From Notolepis coatsorum (taxonomy: Eukaryota; Chordata; Actinopteri; Aulopiformes; Paralepididae), in contig OZ020591.1 in the NCBI GenBank assembly GCA_963971535.1, forward strand, positions 19,857,790-19,921,789: a DNA stretch of 64,000 bases, written 5' to 3'. Positions within the stretch are counted from its first letter, which is position 1, and every line of letters begins with the position of its first letter. Below are positions 9,309 to 19,894 of this stretch, one piece after another. The position numbers and the translations under genes are program-made. The notes under the pieces were generated by a model. The model was not told the DNA's origin. It ran no database searches and worked only from the letters and a program-made list of their open reading frames with translations.

Positions 9309-9450
9309 TTAACCCTTTCACTGCCGCACTACCAAACGGTTAACCCTTTCACTGCGACAATACACAGAAGGTTAACCCTTTCACTGCCACACAACAGCAG
9401 GTGTGATAGTAAAGGGTTAATCTTCTGTAGTGTGGCAGTGAAAGATTAGT
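9309..9450. repeat. Cluster of piggyBac-type terminal sequences
   Basis: Three direct copies of TTAACCCTTTCACTG within 110 bp (9310, 9340, 9373), then an inverse AGTAAAGGGTTAA and GTGTGGCAGTGAAAG. CCCTTT next to TTAA is the classic piggyBac terminus. The arrangement suggests miniature elements inserted into each other's ends, or tandem end duplication. Confidence 0.7.
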
Positions 9451-9925
9451 TTTCCGCTTGAAATTAAAGTGCAGTATTTGAAATACAATGGAATATGGCT
9501 GGATTTCTTATCAAAAGGAAAAGTGTCTGTTATTTAAAATAAATAAACAAACAAATTAGAAGGCCATCAATATAAAATGCAGCATAAATCAAACTAACAC
9601 ACACACACTACTGTTTCAAAACAACACTGTTCTGTTCATTCTATTTTTAAAATATGTACATTGTCTGTCTACATTTATTTAGACAAACATTATTTAAATA
9701 TTGAGTGCAACACATTAATTGTGAAACTGTGGTGGATTACCGTAACCGTAATTCACCCACGGAACTGTCTACGGGTTGGGGGGTCCACACGGACAATTTA
9801 GCGTGTGGTACCTTACTACCTTCGTACCTTCTCGAATCTACCTGCAGTGGAAGTAGAGTAGAGTCGAATCGAGTTGATACCATGCAGTGGAAAAGCTGCA
9901 ATAGTCCCGGTTGGATAGTTAGTAA

Positions 9926-10824
9926 CAGGGGAGGAAACTAACTTTTTAGCTTACAAGCGAACTGGTGAGTAGATGATTTTTTTACCAGCCAAAAATAAAT
10001 CGCTAATTGTGATAATTACTTCTTTGTATGTCTTCATCTAAATTGATTTTCAATCATAGTAATAATCACACCGTGTCTACTCTTTAAAAATATTTATTAG
10101 CATAAAACATTAATAACAGTGTCTCTACTCTTCACAATATTAGCATAAAACATATTAACATAAAAGAGGGAACTATTCTGGACTGGGTTGGGCTGGTCTA
10201 GGTTTGACTGGGTTGGGCAGTGAAAGCTGCTGGGCTGGACTGGGTTAGGCTTTGCTGGGTTGCACTGGACTGGGTTAGGCTGTGCTGGGTTGCACTGGAC
10301 TGGGTTGGGCTGGACAAGAGCTGCTGGAATGGACTGGACTAAATATTGGATTGAGCGGGGCATGGTGAGTGTTCATTTTCCCCCTTCCTCTCCCAAACTG
10401 TTAAGATCATGAATACATTTATTATGTACTGTATTTTCTATGTTTAAATATCAACATTATCTGTCCATCCTCAGTAAATACTATCAATATAATACTCCTG
10501 ACATCATCTGGTCTTTTCAAACACACACACACACACACAAAATGCCGTTGCGAGAAAAACTGCACAGACTTATATCGGGTTGCAAAATAGGCGCTCTGTT
10601 GCGCTGTTCTGCTGTACAGAGCTACCCAGCGTTTCACACTACTGTCCGTATCCGGCGGATACGACTCGCCGGATTTTCAAAATAAGATTATCGCAATATG
10701 AAACAATCGTTTCTTTGTTTTGTTTTCTTTAATCGCCAGATTGGCGAGTGGTCTTCATGAATCACTCGCCAAACATAGAAAATACTCTCATTTGGCGAGT
10801 AAAATGGCCTAATTTCCTCCCCTG
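9926..10824. mobile_element. hAT element, CAGGGGAGGAAA family, copy 1
   Basis: An 899-bp element from CAGGGGAGGAAACTAAC to AATTTCCTCCCCTG with a near-perfect 8-bp duplication (GTTAGTAA and ATTAGTAA). Subterminal repeats of TTGGCGAGT/ACTCGCCA on the right match those at 35150-35220 and 48400-48470. It includes a GGGTTGGGCTGGACTGG-type minisatellite at 10180-10340. No transposase is present. Confidence 0.88.
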
Positions 10825-11308
10825 ATTAGTAAGTAAACACAGTTGTATGTTAGCCTTCTTGGATGTTGAATAAACGCCTAGCATTGTCTTTCGACACCCC
10901 ACCTCAGACTCCCATTTTCTTCTCTGCTAGCTACGGTAACATTTCATTGATGTCTGATAATGATTTCACTGGCTGTATTGGAGCTGGCGGGCTACCATAG
11001 TTAAACGTGCATTGTACTTGTAGCGTCACAAACCGTGCTAACGTGTGTAGGCCTATGTAATGTCAATGCCTGTTTTTAAAGTCGTAATGAAGATTGATTT
11101 ATATTGCGCTTGCCATTTCCACAAACTTTCTACGAACTGACTAGCACCTGCTGCTGCAGCCGGCGCTTCACCTCTCCCGCCTCCGTGCCAAATGAAGATC
11201 TTTTTTGCACATCCCCTGAACCGAACAATACACACATGTCCCGAACCGTGGAGGTCGTACCGAACGGTGTACGGTTTGAATGCGTACCGTTCCACCCCTA
11301 GAATAAAT

Positions 11309-11929
11309 CCATGGGGGAATAGATCCACAGATTGAAGATGCTGTGCAACTTAGATGTGATCTGTTTAAAACCTCTTCCACCCGACGGGACCGGTACCGGT
11401 ACAATCTAGACTGTTCTATAAAAGTAGCGATTTTTATTTCAAACGTATTCAAGTATAAACATCATAACCATGTCACAATGCATGTATAATGTATATTATC
11501 AATACGTTAGTTTAGGAATAGGTTAAAGTGTTGGATAGATAGATTTTCCTCTTTGAAATGTCTGTATATTCCGCGAGAGGCGACTATTTTGTAAAACCTT
11601 GAATCATGGGAATTGTAGTTTTTTGCGGCCATTTTGTAATGGACATCGCTAGTTGTCGATCAGTGTTGGAATTTTTCAAAACTACACTTCCTGTAAGTTT
11701 CTATGGGGTTCAAGGTTCAAAGTTCGGTATGGATTATTTCAATAACTGTTATTATTCGGGATAATTCTACCACAAAAGGTAATGTTTTTGACATATTGAA
11801 ACGCAGTTAGTTTCTCTTCCCTATTGTTAGCATGCAGCAACAATTGGATCTGAAATTAGTTTCAAAACGGTTGCACTGTGGTGAAAATAAAAAAGTACAG
11901 TAGATTTCATTATCTGTTCTTATGCATGC
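11309..11929. other. Unassigned intergenic or old repeat sequence
   Basis: No coding signal and no clear repeat ends. The short motif GATGTGATCTGTTTA at 11354 recurs as the 23-bp tandem repeat at 23030-23104, so this stretch and the one after 22180 were probably contiguous before the large nested insertion. Confidence 0.4.
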
Positions 11930-12972
11930 CTGGTGATTAGGGATGGGAATCGAGAATCGGAATCGATTGGGAACCGGTTCCTAATTGTCCGATTCCTGGA
12001 ATTGCATGCCTCCGTGACTATAGATTCCTCTTACGATGCCATGTTTTTCCGACAGTTGCGCATTTAAAAACAATAACGTTAGCGCCACGTATGCACGCAT
12101 GATTCCTTGACTAGGAAAACCTAAAGGGCTCGATATTGCGACCGTTTTGTGTGTGCAGTGAAAACTGAAAGTGCTTTGCATCCTAGTCATTCATTTACGT
12201 GGTAAAGTAACGTTAGCCGCTAGCTAGCTAAATAGCCATGCTCATTGCAGAGAGAGACGGAGAGAGAACACTGAGCTGGCCTTTATTTATACAGGTAGGT
12301 TATTGCTAACAAATTCTCTTTTGCAATAACGACCTGTTGAATGCAACCAGGGCACGAAATTAGAGCCCGCCACCCGCCATTGGCGGGCAGATCTTACGTT
12401 TGGCGAATGACACTGAGAGGTCTGTCCGCCATGTGGCGGGTAACCAAATAGTCATGTAAAATAATTAAAACTGCAGTGTGTTTTGGTCTTACGACAGGCC
12501 TAATTTGTGGCTTGTTTACCGATGTCACATCCACTACTCTTCTGTCCTGACTGCCCGTGGCGCCTGCTTGCACTGTAGCCGGGAGCTAACGTTAGCTTAA
12601 TAACTTTAAATGGGTTACAAATAATGTGGAACTATGGAAAGAGTAAGTCGACCGCTAAAAAGAAAACTCACCGCGGCAGCGAGAGCGGGACCACCTAACA
12701 AAAGAACGTTTCGCAGAGCTTTTCCTATCATTTCATTATAGACAGACCATGAGCTGACTAAGCTAATTAGCGTTAGCTACTAACCCTGGAAATGCTCAAA
12801 GCACTGTCAGTGAGTCCACAAAACCAGTTCCATTAGTGAGGAAAGGGGTTATATTAACGAGGCTTGACAACAGGGGTTCAAAGATAACTTCACATTTATT
12901 GGCTATTGGTTTCTTTATATCGCTTCATGCATCGGGCATCCAGGTTCCGTGTTGACATCCTGACAGTCTAGT

Positions 12973-14258
12973 TGTTGTGAAGGGCCAGATTAAAGCTGAG
13001 AATCTACGTTTATTGTTTTATATACCTTGTATATTATTTATATATATAAGTTATATCCCTTTAAGCCTGCGTTTGAATCCTAGTAATATTCACTTTCCTC
13101 ATTGGATAATGTCCTTGACGTTCTCGGCGCCAGACAACGCGCCCCTGAAGTCAGGTTCAAAGGCGAGTCTGGGCATGTTGGAACATGCCTGGTGCCGGCG
13201 CATTGATTTGAGATGAGAGCTGAGGCTTGGCACTAGAAAGCCACTTAAGTATATATATCGTGGAAGGCGCGAGCAGCAGCAGTTCGGTGATTCTAATGTA
13301 GTGTGAAGCAGTTAGTCTAAACAGAGTGTTGTGAACCTAACGTGCGAAGTGAATAGTAAAAGTGTCAGAGTTAATGCAGTAACGTCAAGTTCGACATAGC
13401 TTAATGTGAAGTAAAGAGTCGTCATTTAGTGTGAATCGTGTTACAGCAGTTCGTTCGGTGTGCAGCATTACCCAGCAGTTCGTTCGTTTAGTAACTAGTG
13501 ACACCTTAGCAAGTGTGCGTGGACTTAGTAGTTAGTGCCAGTACACGAGGAGGGCCTAGTCGTGGACCTACTGGACATGTGCATATTGGAACCTACGGCG
13601 GCGATTGCAGAACCAGTATTGGTTGGATTATAGTGATTGTGGAACGTACTACCCTTGGAGAAGAGCCTCGTTAATACCCACTGTCGTTTGGATTTAACCA
13701 CCTTGAAGATCTTACTTCGGGCTAGCTTCGAGGACTGAAGCTGGCTGGCTATCGTCATTGCTATCGGGCAATTGGATTACAGCTATTGCTTTGTTGCTGA
13801 GCATTTGGATTACAAGGACTGGATCTATACGAGAACCCCTTCTTCAATTGAACAGACTGAGTATCCGAACATTCTTCTTTCCTCCAGAGCTTACATCTCT
13901 GGGAGGACACCCCCTGTCTCCAGCGGTACCATAGTTTCCCCCTATAGTGCCATCCTACGCCAGTCGGCGTTTAGTCTAGTACCCCATCGTAGGAATTATT
14001 CATTCCAACTGACTTTGCTACTGACTGACTTTATTCATATTCTTCGCCATACAAGCGTGACCTTAATTCCCATTCTGTACAATTGCTGCATAATAATAAA
14101 TATTCTAAATGATATTTCTTTGTCACCGTGCCGTATTATTCTGAGTGTCTGCCATATTATAACTGTACTTTCTGGCAAGTAATAATAATGATAATTAGCA
14201 GTGGTTTAATCTATCACAATCTTTAATACAGTCAGGGTTTTGTAACCCCTCAGTTACA
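12973..14258 (+). repeat. 5' LTR of the BEL/Pao element
   Basis: It begins TGTTGTGAAGGGCCAG and ends CAGTTACA (TG...CA). A likely TATA box (AAGTATATATATCG, near 13247-13260) precedes the probable transcription start by the usual distance, and an AATAAA signal lies at 14095-14100. An open frame of 136 codons (13772-14182) runs through the LTR and is kept in the other LTR; no domain is recognised in it. Confidence 0.92.
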
Positions 14259-14320
14259 ATTGGTCCTTCGAGCCGGAGGGTATCGGTAATCTTAATATCA
14301 TATTAATAGTGATATGGCCA

Positions 14321-15373
14321 TCGCCCTTACTTTTCATTCTTGCGATCGAACCATTTGCTATAGCGGTGAGGATGCACAGTGATATTCATGGGATTCGAGA
14401 AGGTCATATAGAACATAGGATAGCCCTCTTCGCCGATGATGTAATATTAATGCTAAAAAATCTACACCGGTCTATCCCAGCACTCCTAAGTCTTATTGAA
14501 ACATTTGGGAAAATATCTGGCTATAAAGTGAATCACTCCAAATCATCTATAATGTTACTCAATGAAAGAGAGAGGGAGGATGGGCTTGTTTGTGCTTCTA
14601 CTCTCAACTCAACAGTTACATTCACGTATTTGGGAATAAAAATTGTCCCTGAGGTGAATAAGATTTCTCAGATAAACTATGATCCAATTCTGGAAGCTAG
14701 TACTTCTTCAATAGAGCGTTGGACATCCCTACCCATCTCAATTATCGGCAGGATTAATATTCTAAAAATGAATATACTCCCTAAATTTCTCTACCTATTC
14801 CAGAATATCCCTTTACCTCCCCCCTCGTCTTTGTTCACAAGAATCAAGAAACTGTTTACCAACTTTATATGGCAAAATAAACGCCCCAGATTACGTCTAT
14901 CTCTACTTTACCTACCATATGACAGAGGAGGCCTGAAATGCCCAAATATCCAATGGTATTACTGGGCAGCACAATTGCGGACGATCATGTTTTACTTCTC
15001 ATCGGAGAATCCCCCTGCTTGGATCCATTCAGAATCCTGCTCTGTTAAACCGAGCTTACCCTTGCACCTGTATTTGTATTCTGGAGACCGTAAATATCTG
15101 AAGAAAAATACAGACAACCCCATTATTTTAAACATGATAGATGTGTGGTTTGACACACTCAAATATTTGAATATAAATACGTCCCGATCCAGGTTCAGTC
15201 CTATTTGGGGCAATGCCAATTTTAAATCAGGGCAAAACGATAGTGGATTTAAAGTATGGGCTGAAAAGGGGTTAAGGAAAGTGCAAGACGTATACAGGGA
15301 GGAGGATGAAGTATTCATGTCCTTTGCGGAAATATCTACAAAATATGATATTCCGAAACATCACTTTTTTTAA
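14321..15373 (+). pseudogene. L1-like LINE reverse transcriptase, middle part
   Basis: About 350 codons of an L1/Tx1-type ORF2. Near the start it has the RT palm motif as FADDV (LFADDVILML, the F/YxDD catalytic motif), then thumb and C-terminal segments (TYLGIKI, ILPKFLYLFQNIP, FIWQNKRPRL, GGLKCPNIQWYYWAAQLR). The frame stops in a T-run at 15366-15372 (CATCAC then seven T). The protein sense continues one frame over at 15306-16151, so one base has been gained or lost in the homopolymer. The endonuclease domain and the first RT motifs are absent. Confidence 0.88.
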
Positions 15374-16151
15374 ATATCTTCAGCTAAGGAGTTTTATATC
15401 ATCTCAGAACCATTCATTGGATATACCGAACATTTCCATCTTAGAGGTAGCAGTCACTAGACACTGTTATGGTAAAGGTATAATTTCAATGCTATACGAC
15501 TTATTTGTATCTGGTTCAGATGAATCATCTGAATCAAAACTGAATCAATGGAACGAAGACATAGAGGAGGAAATATCTTTAGAAGAATGGAGCGTGGCAT
15601 GTAAAGAGGCACAGAGTCAGACAGTCAGTAGCAACCTAAAACTTATACAATATAAATGGCTGATGCGTACATATATAACTCCTGTTAAATTGCATAAGTT
15701 TAATGATAATATTCCAGATACTTGTATTAAGTGTAGTGAGGAAAGGGGGACACTGTTCCACTGCATATGGGAATGTGTGAAAGTGAAAACCTTCTGGCAA
15801 GATGTTATTGATCTGATCGATCAAATCTTATCAAAGAAGTTGCCATTGAATCCCAAGCTTTTTATTCTTGGTTTATATCCTACCACCCCACATCTACAAC
15901 GCAAAGAGTTTAGATTTATAGATATGTGCATATTACAAGCAAAACGTGTAATAGCTCTTAATTGGAAAAATGTTGATGGACCAAGAATTGGTATGTGGAT
16001 TAAAGAAATGGCTTCAAATATGTCAATGGAAAAGATGGTGTATATTGTTAGACGTAAACAAAACATTTTTGATAATGCCTGGGGACCATTTGTGTACTTC
16101 TTAAAGCATAATACGAATGTTGGGAACTTGCTTCAACAAGAACGGGATTAG
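15306..16151 (+). pseudogene. L1-like LINE ORF2, C-terminal part with zinc knuckle
   Basis: It continues the preceding fragment after the frameshift (biologically from about 15370). It contains the C-terminal segment YKWLMRTYITPVKLHKF and a cysteine-histidine knuckle CIKCSEERGTLFHCIWEC (C-x2-C-x8-H-x4-C) near residues 139-156, as in L1 ORF2 proteins. It ends at 16151, after which there is a 3' UTR and A tail. A related, more decayed copy is at 61430-63573 on the minus strand. Confidence 0.86.
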
Positions 16152-16445
16152 GGGGAGTACTGTGGGACAACTCTTATTATTGTGTAAAAACGACAAGAAA
16201 CACCCTTTACTTAATGTGTAAAACATTTTGGTTGTATTATTATTTATTTATGTTTATTTTTTATTTAAATCTGTATCCTTCCTATGTGAACCTGTTTTTG
16301 AAGTTAATTATTATTTTGTGTGGGGTGGGGTTAGGGGAGGGAGAACGGGGTGAAAATGTTTGCTGAATACTGCTCTGCTGATATACATGTTGTAATTTGC
16401 AAACTAAAACCCAATAAATATATTGTTTAAAAAAAAAATAGTGAT

Positions 16446-16991
16446 ATGGCCAGCGGCGGACACTCTCCAAACGGCTCTCCCAAACTAGAGCGCCCTAGGC
16501 GCCAACGTCAGCCCCCTCCACACCTGGCGGACTACGCTGTCGTTCTACCCCCTAGCTTATCTAAAAAGACGTTAATCGCGGATAAAACTAATAGCTTAAG
16601 CATGTCCAACCAAATCGACTTGTCGGCCCCACCAGTAGAGACCCCAGTGGGTTCAAACGAAACTGACTTAGCTCACGGGGGGGAACAAGCGGGACATGAC
16701 ATGACTATACCCAAAGACAGCGCCACCGGGATAGACCCCGGAGCGCCAAAGGATAAAGACAGCGCCACCGAGATGGACCTCGGAACGCAAGAGACCCAAG
16801 AGCGCGCACCCGAGATAGACCTCGGCACGCACCCAAGAGAAGAGTACCGCGTCTTAGAGATGGACCTCGGGGCATGGGAGAAAGTAAGAAGCAGCGCTCA
16901 AGAGATGGACCTCGGAGCGCGTAAAGAGAACAGGTCAACGCCACATCGCCCTCATCAGCGTCATCCCCCAGCGAGGCTGACCAGAGACTAG
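16446..16991 (+). pseudogene. BEL/Pao gag N-terminus (frameshifted from the main frame)
   Basis: It opens at ATG 16446, inside the duplicated LINE target. Its 181 codons are low in complexity: a proline/arginine-rich start, then a series of imperfect repeats ending in EMDLG or EIDLG (DSATEMDLG, RAPEIDLG, RVLEMDLG, SAQEMDLG) roughly every 20 residues. The sense continues in a different frame from about 16931 (QVNATSPSSASSPSEADQRL), so a small indel near 16925 separates it from the larger frame. Such repeats are not a known gag domain and may be family-specific. Confidence 0.75.
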
Positions 16992-16999
16992 CACAAGCC

Positions 17000-19651
17000 T
17001 TGATCGCCACACTAACTGCATCAACCGAAAGAGACAGTCTCCAAGCGCAGACACTTAGTGAGCGCGAACACATCCGACTGGAAGAGAGGCGCCGCCAACG
17101 CGATGCACAGCGCGACGCCGCCAATGCACAGCGCGACGCCGCCAATGCACAGCGCGAGATGGAAAGAGACCGGCTGCAGGCGCAGATGATGGAGCAATTG
17201 CTCCAGAGGACGACTCCCCACTCCTCCACCCGGAGCTCCCGGAGATCATCACGACACGGGTCGAGGGCACCTTCCCCTCCCCGACAAATCTACACGGGAC
17301 CCAGCCAACAGGAAGAACCTGCTTACGTCGCCGAGCCCCCTCCCCGACCAGTCTATACGGGACCCAGCCAACGGGAAGATCCCGCCTACGTCGCCGAGAA
17401 ACTAACTAAGAGACTTCAAGACCTAGCGGAGGACGAGGGAGGACATCAAGCCCACACGCACGAACCCATCTCGGACCAGGAGGAACAGTACAGCCCCGAC
17501 CTCAGCCCCGAGAAGCTGCGTTACGAACCCCCGACCCAACCCATGGGTGAGTTTAATACACAGTCAGCACAGAGGAGCAGTACCTGGGGGCCCGGCCTCT
17601 GGTACCCACCCAGCACTAACCCACGACCACCCTTACGGGGAGACTCGCCCAGGAGGCCTCTCCCCCTACGCGCATCTGTGTCCCAGCCATCCATGGCATC
17701 TTACCTTGGAACACCCACATTCCCAGACTTTACGCGTGAGGACAGAGCACAGCATACGGAACTACGCATGTGTTTAGAGACTATCATGTCCGAGGTACAC
17801 GACGAGTCTTATAAATATGCCATCCTCCTCAAGCACCTTAAAGTGCCCAGAGCGCATAACATAGCGCTGGCATATTCGAACTCAAGAACCCCCTATTCTG
17901 ATGCTCTGGTGGCCCTCGACGCGCGCTATGGACGCATATGGGATTACGTAATCCAAGAAATACGAGATATCAACCGCCTCCCCCCAGCCAAAGACAATAG
18001 AGCACTAGATGACCTCTCTATCAAGGTACAATCCCTTGTGGGGATGCTGGGGTCACAAAAGGAGAAGGGGAGATATGAACTATATGCTAATTCCAACGTG
18101 GAGCGGATACTGGAGAAGCTCCCTCCAGCCCGTCAAGAGCGTTTTCGGCGGCAGCGAGACCACCGTGACCCCCACGGCCCAGAACCATCCCTCCTAGACC
18201 TGGCTGATTTCCTCGCCAGGGAGGTCAGCAGTCTACGATTAGACACGTTCGTGTGGGGTGGCTCTGACCCTAAAGATGGACCGAGAAGGTTCAACGACAA
18301 CCGCCGGTCCGTGACCGTGATGCACCAGGCCGAGGCTGTGTCACGGCAGACGAGCCACAACCCCCACGCCAAGGAGAAGTGGAAGGCTGTCTGTCAGTAC
18401 TGTGACAGTGAACACCAGCTGTCACAGTGCGACGCCTTCAAAGACCTAACTACAGCCGAAATAGGCCAGTGGTTTAAGGATAAACGCCGCTGCTTCCGCT
18501 GCGCGCGCGGCCACATGGCAGCCAAGTGCCGCCTCAAGAAAAGGTGCGGCAAGTGTGACGGCGCCCACCTAGAAGTCCTGCATGAGAGCAACCAACGCCC
18601 ACCAGGAAACCAAAGTAGGCCCGTCACGGTGATGTACCAGGCCGAGTCGGTGTCACCACAAGCCAGCCTCAACCCCCCCGCCAAAGAGGAATGGGAGATC
18701 ACCTGTTTTTACTGCCACGGCGGACACTGGCTGACACAGTGCGACGACCACAAGACACTGACCCCCGCTGAAATGGATCAGCGGCTTAAAGCTAACACGC
18801 ATGACCCCGCTTACTGCGAGCAGTTGCGCAGGATCCACAGGGGAAGACTGGCCCTACAAGGCAGCTCACCAACGGGAGTGCTCCACGTCGACCCCATGTA
18901 TAGTGGGAGCCCCCGAGTGCTCATCAAAGTGGTCAGAGTGCTCCTGAGCTACGAGGACAAGGTCCTGGACACTTACGCCGTCCTCGACGATGGGTCAGAA
19001 AAGACTCTCCTCCTCGCTTCCGCCGCAGCCCAGTTGGGCCTGCGGGGTACCCAGGAAACAATGACAATCCGTACTATTCAGCGAGACCTAAAGACCATAA
19101 AGGGCGAAAACGTTTCCTTCACAATAGCAGCGGTCGAGCAGCCCGAGAAGCGGTACAGCATCACTAATGCATTTACAAGCCATGACATAGGTCTGTCAAG
19201 CTACGACTACCCCATCCCACAGCTGATGGAGAAGTACGCGCACCTACGCAGACTGCCTATACCACTCATCGACGGCGCCACCCCGACTCTGCTCATAGGC
19301 TCCGACCACGCGGACCTCATTGTCCCAACCACGGCGGCCCACATCGGACCCAAAGGATGCCCAGTCGCGGTTAAGACCCGACTGGGGTGGACGCTCCAGG
19401 GCCCCCTCTATGGACCTGCCAACCAACCAACGTCTACACGCTGCCTTTACACAAAGGTGAGCGACACAGGCCATTCTCTCGTACAGCCCGTTGAGAGGTT
19501 ATGGACATTAGATGCGATGCCTGCGAGAGAACCGTGGGCTCAAGAAGAGGGAGTTCCGAACTCCACCCCCCTCAGCTATGCTCCAAGGGACGTAGCTGAC
19601 CTCGAACCCAGCACCCCAAACTACCTCTTGATGGGGCGGTCGGCCGCGTGA
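17000..19651 (+). pseudogene. BEL/Pao gag-protease fused to integrase tail; RT deleted
   Basis: An 883-codon frame. In order: an arginine/glutamine-rich coiled coil with a duplicated RDAANAQ (residues 1-75); proline-rich repeats (VYTGPSQ); a gag core of about residues 225-420; CCHC zinc knuckles CQYCDSEHQLSQC, CFRCARGHMAAKC and CGKCDGAH (about 464-525), then a duplicated knuckle block CFYCHGGHWLTQC (about 568); and a retropepsin-like protease with LDDGSEK near residue 660 (the DTG/DSG catalytic site appears as DDGS). Near residue 850 the sequence jumps to the integrase C-terminal signature PLSYAPRDVADLEPSTPNYL. The RT, RNase H and DDE core are gone. LTRs and gag remain, so it could only move with proteins from an intact relative. 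Confidence 0.88.
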
Positions 19652-19800
19652 GCAGAGTGATTACTGGTGCCGATGGGAAGGTCAGAGCGGCAGAAGTCAT
19701 AGTCCAAGGGCGGACTTACACCCGACCTGTGGCGAAGCTGATAGAGTTGCCGGAGCTCCCTGACTCCCCTGATGACGACCATGACCCACTGACTTTGTAG
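19648..19800 (+). pseudogene. BEL/Pao integrase C-terminal tail
   Basis: Fifty codons after the frame above ends: VSRVITGADGKVRAAEVIV, QGRTYTRPVAKLIELP, ending DHDPLTL and a TAG stop at 19800. This is the usual C-terminus of BEL/Pao polyproteins (a DUF5641-like stretch before the 3' LTR). It lies in a frame offset from the preceding segment, so a small indel sits near 19645 in addition to the large internal deletion. Confidence 0.8.
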
Positions 19801-19894
19801 ATTGCCCTACTCCTCACAACAAGTATTGAGCAGTTGACTGGACTATTAATCTGTCTCCCTTAACTAATTAGGTGCGGACTAATTAGGAGGCGGC

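Larger units (their letters stand above)
7296..11300. mobile_element. hAT element, TAGGGGTGGAAC family, carrying three insertions
   Basis: A 4005-bp composite. The left end TAGGGGTGGAACAGTTCAC and right end GTACCGTTCCACCCCTA are bounded by an exact 8-bp duplication GAATAAAT (7288-7295 and 11301-11308). Within it lie a TTAA-type element (7571-8526), a tRNA-derived SINE (8809-9281) and another hAT (9926-10824). Subtracting these leaves about 1.7 kb of host element without a recognisable transposase. The right subterminal region has GAACCGTGGAGGTCGTACCG-type repeats mirrored at the left (CCACGGTTCAGTTCGTATC). Confidence 0.88.
14321..16436 (+). mobile_element. L1/Tx1-like LINE, 5'-truncated, inside the BEL element
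   Basis: A 2.1-kb insertion with a 16-bp target duplication, AATAGTGATATGGCCA, at 14305-14320 and 16437-16452, and a short A tail before the second copy. It begins inside the RT domain (SPLLFILAIEP) and runs through a C-terminal zinc knuckle to a 3' UTR of about 280 bp. These are the marks of target-primed reverse transcription with 5' truncation. The duplicated target includes the BEL gag ATG, so the gag frame still has a start after the insertion. Confidence 0.92.

Noticed and set aside
16705-17229. Minus-strand Ser/Arg/Leu-rich frame
   Set aside because: It is the opposite strand of the BEL gag repeats.
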